A stretch of DNA of 64,000 nt, taken from NCBI GenBank assembly GCA_027579435.1, contig JANBPK010000811.1, forward strand, positions 62,001-126,000, in the 5' to 3' direction. The DNA is from Candolleomyces eurysporus (Eukaryota; Basidiomycota; Agaricomycetes; Agaricales; Psathyrellaceae). Below the pieces are notes generated by a model. The model did not search any database and was not told the DNA's origin. It was given only the letters and a program-made list of their open reading frames with translations. The translations under genes and the position numbers were made by a program. Shown in pieces: positions 58,998-64,000 of the stretch (position 1 is its first letter; each line of letters opens with the position of its first letter).

Positions 58998-61900
58998 ATG
59001 CAGCTCTTCAGCTCCATCCGATACTATCTCTCGCCAACACTAACGCCAGAGAAACGCGAATTCCTGCAATATACCTTGGACAATAATGGAGCAAGGGCAG
59101 CTGAATCGCTGAGCGAGGCGACGCATGTTATCTCGAATTCGGATCGGTTTGAGGGGTGGCAGGATGTCAGAGAGGAGACTGTTGTCGTTACTGTGAGTAC
59201 GGGTGGCTCTACAATCTGCATTGGGACTGAATTTGATCTGGGATTACAGGACAAGTGGCTAGAAAGGTCCCTTGTGTTGGGCAAACCGCAGCCGTTCGTC
59301 GCGTCTTGTTTCTGCACCTTCTTCGTTGAATTGACGAGTATTGGCTAGACCAAACTACTACTCCGTGGACCCGGCGATGATATTCTCTGGAGTCATTGCA
59401 TGTGCAACCGAGGTTCGTCTACCCTCCCCATTGCACGCCTGTGGCTTACCCTCGGTCGCAGCTCCCTGCACAGGACCTGGAAGTCCTCTCAGCTGGTATC
59501 CTCGCCCTCGGTGGCCAGTGGCGCACAGGCCTCACAAAAGAAGTCACACATCTCTTCGCCATCGACAACAAGTCGTCGAAATACTCTACGGCTCTCCACC
59601 ACCAAGACCAAACGCACGTCAAGGTTGTCTTACCACACTGGTTTGACGATTCTGTGAGGCTGGGGCTTGGAGGGTTGGCGACGGACCCGTATGAGTGGCC
59701 TGACCCACCAATCTTGAGGAACGACCAGGGGCTATTTATGGGAAAGAAGGAGGATGGAGAGGAGGACGTGAAAGTGAAGAGAGCGACGAATGTAGAGACC
59801 GACCCGCTCAAACGGTCGTACTACTCCACAGCAATTCGGTACATCCCCGACCCATCGTCGTCTTCACCCGTCAAGATCCCCACATCCTCTCTTGCCACTA
59901 GCTCAAACATCAAGCCTGTCTGGGAAGGCAGACGCATCCTCCTTGGGAGAAGTCTCATGTTATTTAAAGGAAGGAGACAGGCGGTGGAAGTGGGGATCCA
60001 GCGTGCCGGTGGTGAGATCGTTCGATGGGACGGAGACGAAGAAGAGGATCTTGAGGAAGAGTCTGCCAGCTCAGAGGACACACAAGAAGCTTGGAAGAGG
60101 AGGGAGCGGGAGAGGGAGAGGAAAGAGGCGAACGCGGTTGAGGGATGTGATATTTATATCACACGTTGGAGAGTGGGGAGAGCGTATGTCAGGGTGAGTG
60201 GCCTTGCTATCCATCGTTGTTGGTTGTAGTCGCTTATGGGACTGTTGTGGTAGGCGTATCGGTGTCGGAGGACCATCGGAACCCTAGCGTGGCTGTACCA
60301 CGTTCAGTCCACGGGGACTGTGACAAGCCCTTTGGACCAACTTCTGCATTATCCAATACCGAACAAGAAGATTGAGGGTTTCACGCAACATGTACGCTCT
60401 CCTCTCGTATTCCCTGTATCTCCTGCTAACCATGCACCATACCTAGGAAATCACTGTAACAAACTATACCGGCGAAGCCCGAGAGTACCTCAAGAAGCTC
60501 ATCACGACGATGGGGGCACAGTTCACTCCTAGCATGTCAGGCAAGAACACGGCTTTGGTCGCTGCTACGTAGGTCNTTTTTCTCCTGCTCTTCGCCCTCG
60601 AAATAACATTTACGATAATGATACGCTCAATAGCAAAGACGGCACAAAGGCTTCGAAGGCCCAATCATGGTCCATCCCAGTAGTGAATCATACTTGGCTC
60701 GAAGACTGTTTCGTCCAATGGCGGAACCTCACACTAGCTACCGACAAGTACATCAAGTTCCCACCTGGGATCGATTTTGCCAAGATGTTGGGTGAACGCG
60801 GTGTTGGGGTGGGTGTTTCGGGCCGCTATTATTCGTCGGGCGAAGAAGGAAAAGAGGATAAAGGAGGAGGGAAGTTGGACGAAGAGGTATCCGAGTTGGA
60901 GGCGGTGTACGAGGGGGAGGACGAGGATGACGAAACGGACGCTTCACGTCCCGACGTTAAAGCCGAACTAGGGGATGAAGAGGAAGAGCTTAGTGAAGGT
61001 GAACGAGAAGACGTTGGGATGCAGATGGAGGTGGACATCGAGGTCCCCGCACACCACTCCGCCAACGACGGTGGCAATAACGGTGAACGACATGCCCGGT
61101 CCCGACTCCAACGGAAGAACACCGCGAATACGGACACCCAGAATAGCGTTCGAGATGCGAATGAAGTTTCCGACGTTCTGCTAGATGGGGACGGGGATGC
61201 TGTCATGTCTAATCCCGCTGCAACCCCTCCGGAGGATGAGGAAGATGAACCGCCGTTACCGCCTCCAAAGAAGAAGAGGGGATCTACTACGGTCCAGGCG
61301 AAAGCGGGGGATACGGCGAAGTCGGCGTCGACACCGAAGCGCAAGGGAAAGAGCGCGAATGGTGAGGGATCTCAGACAGAGGAAGAGGTGGCTCCAAAGC
61401 GGCCTCAATCAAAGGCCAAGGCGAAGGGGGATGGGAAGGCGAAGAAAGTCGTCCAAGAGGAAGAGGAAGAGGAGTCTGAAGAAGACGAAGAAGGAGGGTA
61501 CGCGTCGTCGCCTCTCAAATCCAAGTCTGGCAAGACCCCTCTCAAATCGAATGCGAAACCAACTTCCAGCAAGAAATCTCCCACTAAACCCTCGAGATCG
61601 AAACAACAACAACAACCGAGTGACTCTGAGGATGATGAGAATGAGGTGGCGAAGCATGTCACCAAGAGAGTGAGGGTCGTCGTTGATGAGTTTGAGGATC
61701 ACAGCGACGAGAATGAGCAAAAGGGCCGGAGGAAGAGGCTCTCAGACCGGAAAACAGGAGGAAGAGAGAGTAGTGCGAAGACGAAGGTGAAGGGGCGGAG
61801 TAGTACTGGGAAGAGTGTGGTTGAGGACGAGGAAGAGCAAGAGGCTGTTTCGAAGTCGAAATCGAAAGTGTCACCTGGAAAGTCCAAGGCGAAGGGGAGG

Positions 61901-63854
61901 TCGNAAAGCTCAAAGCTCGGAAGACGAGGACGAAGACGAGCCTCCGGTCACTGCCAAGAAAACTTCCGCTCATTCGATATCGACTACAACTGCGAGACCG
62001 AAATCCAAATCCGCAGCATCATCGAAGGCGCCACCGCCTCCCCCTTCAGAGGATAGCGAGGATTCGGATGAACCGCCTGAGAGTATCTTCGCACCTACTA
62101 CCAAGAAAGAGGCCTCGATTGGAGTGGTAAAGCCCAAGTCGAAGGTCGCAGCAACGTCAAAGTCGGATGGCAAGGCCTCGTCGAAGCCTGGTAAGGGCAA
62201 GGCTAAGCAGGCGGTGGAAGACGAGGATGGGGACGTTAGCATGGAACCCGCTCCCGAAGAAGAGGAGGAAGAGATGCCGGCGAAGAAGGGTAAGAAGAAG
62301 CAACCTCCTACAAAACCTGCTGCGTCAACGTCAACAGCTAGGAAGCGTCGTTCACTGCCAGAAGACCCTCCGCCTCCTGCCACCTCTGTACCAGGTGGCT
62401 CGAAATCCAAGAAACCGAAGTCGACCTCCGGCCCCCCTGCTGCTGCTCGACCATTAATGGCTCCTCCACCCGTACCTCCTTCTCGAGCCTCCGTCGCACC
62501 CAGCGACGTTACATCCACTTCCACTACCTCGCAGACCCCTGGAAAAAGAGCCGCAGCAGCGAAAGCTACGGCGAAGCTACATGACGTGATCATGCCCGAT
62601 GTCATTAATTTCGAGTCTCAGATGCGCAAAGCTAGGAAGAGCGGTGGTGGGGCGAGTGGGTTCTTTGTGGTTAGTGGGGATACGCCTGAAGACGACGATG
62701 GCCCTGGTCGACGTGGTAAGAAGGGTGCTGCGGGGAAAGGCAAGGAGAAGGAGGCCGATGGAGATGATGGAGATGAGAAGAAAGTTGCTGGGAAGAGGAG
62801 GAAACGCAACTCGGACGTTGCAGCTGAGCAGGAGGGAGACGAGGAGGAAGACGAGGAAGAGGAAGGGAATCAGCAGAAGAAGAAACGGAAGAAGGGTGAG
62901 CAGGAGAACATTAGTGTTGGTGCGGCCAAGAAAGGAGGAGGGCAGGCAACGATCAAGTTGACTACGACCCAAGTTCAGTTGGATGATGATGTTATCAAGG
63001 TTCGTTCTTCATTTCTCTTTCAATTTATCCAGCATTTCTCCCTTCGCGTCTCCCTTCGCGTTTTCCCTCGTCCTGATTTCACCTCACTTTTTCTTTTCGT
63101 CGAGGCTAACCGAACCGATCTCGTAAATGTATAGGCATTAAACAAACTTGGTGTGACCATGTGTACTCGCCCTTCGGAATGTACGCACTTGCTTGCGAGC
63201 GCAATCGTCCGAACGGAAAAGTTCCTCGTTGCACTTGCAGGTGGAGCGTTCATCTTGAGTAAGGACTGGGCGTTGGATTCGGCTAAAGCTGGGAAGCTTC
63301 TGCGTAAGTCTCTTTCCCTTGTTGCACTCCTGGTGTCTCGTTCCGCTCATATTATGATCCATTCGATTGCAATAACCAGCCGAATCAAAGTACACATTGA
63401 ACGACCCAAGCAACAAGTACGATCTCGATCTCGAAGCCAGCTTGAACAGAGCGAGGAAGGGCAAATTGTTTGAGGGCAAGACTTTCTATGTCGCTGGCAA
63501 GTCGATCATGAGCTCGTTGCCGCTGTTGAAGAATGTCGTTATGGCTTGTGGTGGACAGGTATGCTTAGCTCAATTCGTTGTTTTCTCTCCCGTCATCTTT
63601 ATTCTCCATATTCTAACATAACCCTTTCCTTTTCGTCGTGTTTCGAACAGCTCAAAGAAGTCCAGAAACTCACTCAACGCGTTTTATCCGCTGGACCTGA
63701 GCGGTACGCTGTATCGTCCCAAGCAGACGTATCGGCGTGGAGGCAGCTCGCGGAACAGGGCTTTACGGTGTATAGTCTGGAACTTGTCTTGTCGGGTGCG
63801 TTGCATCAACGGTTGAATTTGGACGAGTATCAGTTGAGTCTGGAGGAGGAGTAG
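58998..63854 (+). CDS. Multi-BRCT DNA-damage scaffold, Rtt107/Brc1-like
   Basis: A large protein (~1,400 residues) with N-terminal BRCT-like units and a C-terminal BRCT pair separated by a very long charged linker. The N-terminal BRCT units are spliced from short exons (THVISNSDRFEGWQDV, DKWLERSLVLGKPQP, MIFSGVIACATE, LSAGILALGGQWRTGLTKEV, THVKVVLPHWFDDSV, WEGRRILLGRSLMLF, LKKLITTMGAQFTPSMSG, IPVVNHTWLEDCFVQW). The linker (about 60850-62990) is rich in Lys/Ser/Glu/Asp, with NLS-like PPKKKRG and RKRRS clusters and a QQQQ run. The C-terminal units are LGVTMCTRPSECTHLLA, FILSKDWALDSAKAGKLL, GKTFYVAGKSIMSSLP and VYSLELVLSGALHQRL. This order matches fungal Rtt107/Brc1, whose C-terminal pair binds phosphorylated H2A at damaged forks. 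The N at 61904 is an extra base: deleting it joins the two open halves of the linker exon. Confidence 0.83.
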
Positions 63855-64000
63855 TGAGCGGTCGGCGCCCCTCGAGAAGGAGGGTAATATGATATAGTGT
63901 CTTTTCATTATCTTTGTATGCTATCGATCTCGTTTTGATTTTGNTTTTTGATTTTCGCTTGCTTTGTGTCATCCTGCGTTTATATTTTCATTCGCATAGA
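63855..64000. terminator. 3' flank of the BRCT gene to window edge
   Basis: AT-rich sequence following the stop, with an N at 63944 before a T-run; presumed 3' UTR and terminator. Confidence 0.35.

Noticed and set aside
60829..61344. Minus-strand open frame of 171 codons, Ser-rich
   Set aside because: Shadow of the low-complexity Glu/Asp/Lys linker of the BRCT gene.

Overview
This window is nuclear DNA of a filamentous basidiomycete, most likely an Agaricomycete. The evidence is genes broken by many 45-65 nt GT-AG introns, several secreted plant-cell-wall enzymes, NACHT-type NLR proteins with WD40 or TPR C-termini, a Crinkler-like protein with a kinase-like domain, an aryl-alcohol-oxidase-type GMC enzyme and a PROPPIN/Atg18 gene. 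All assignments come from reading the sequence; no database search was run. Exon-level coordinates are manual and CDS spans include introns.

Layout. 1-0.4 kb: the 3' end of a GH5 exo-beta-1,3-glucanase. 0.9-2.7 kb: ATG18 on the minus strand. 2.9-21.6 kb: an island of signalling and self/non-self type genes. It holds a chimeric fragment copied from the nearby GTPase gene, a Crinkler-like/kinase-like gene, a P-loop GTPase, an NLR with 14 WD40 repeats, a 272-bp MITE with TA target duplication, a GH5 pseudogene with at least four nonsense codons, and a second NLR with TPR-like repeats. 22.3-28.6 kb: a CBM1-GH28 pectinase-type enzyme, a RapZ C-terminal-domain protein and an intact membrane-anchored GH5. 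28.8-32.6 kb: a SAM methyltransferase, a small secreted cysteine-containing protein and a conserved unknown. 33.7-42.0 kb: an oxidoreductase group (aldo/keto reductase and P450 diverging from a shared 578-bp promoter, then a GMC oxidoreductase). 42.3-55.0 kb: four GH6 cellobiohydrolase-type genes on the minus strand with a GH43 gene between the first and second. 57.5-63.9 kb: a small membrane protein and a multi-BRCT Rtt107/Brc1-like protein.

How the genes fit together. The GH6 array, GH43, GH28-CBM1 and GMC enzyme form a plant-biomass degradation neighbourhood. The GH6 copies share not only coding sequence but several hundred bases of upstream DNA, including a 41-bp conserved block and, in three copies, a CCG-N9-CGG site of the kind bound by Zn2Cys6 factors. 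The 3-21 kb island combines two STAND NTPases, a GTPase and a kinase-like Crinkler protein with visible gene birth and decay. That is the usual setting of fungal allorecognition or immunity genes, although no function is shown here.

Data quality. Ns sit immediately before homopolymer runs. In the two coding cases (26827, 61904) the N is an extra base, because deleting it restores the frame. A 7-G run in the GMC gene causes an apparent frameshift and may be the same kind of artefact.
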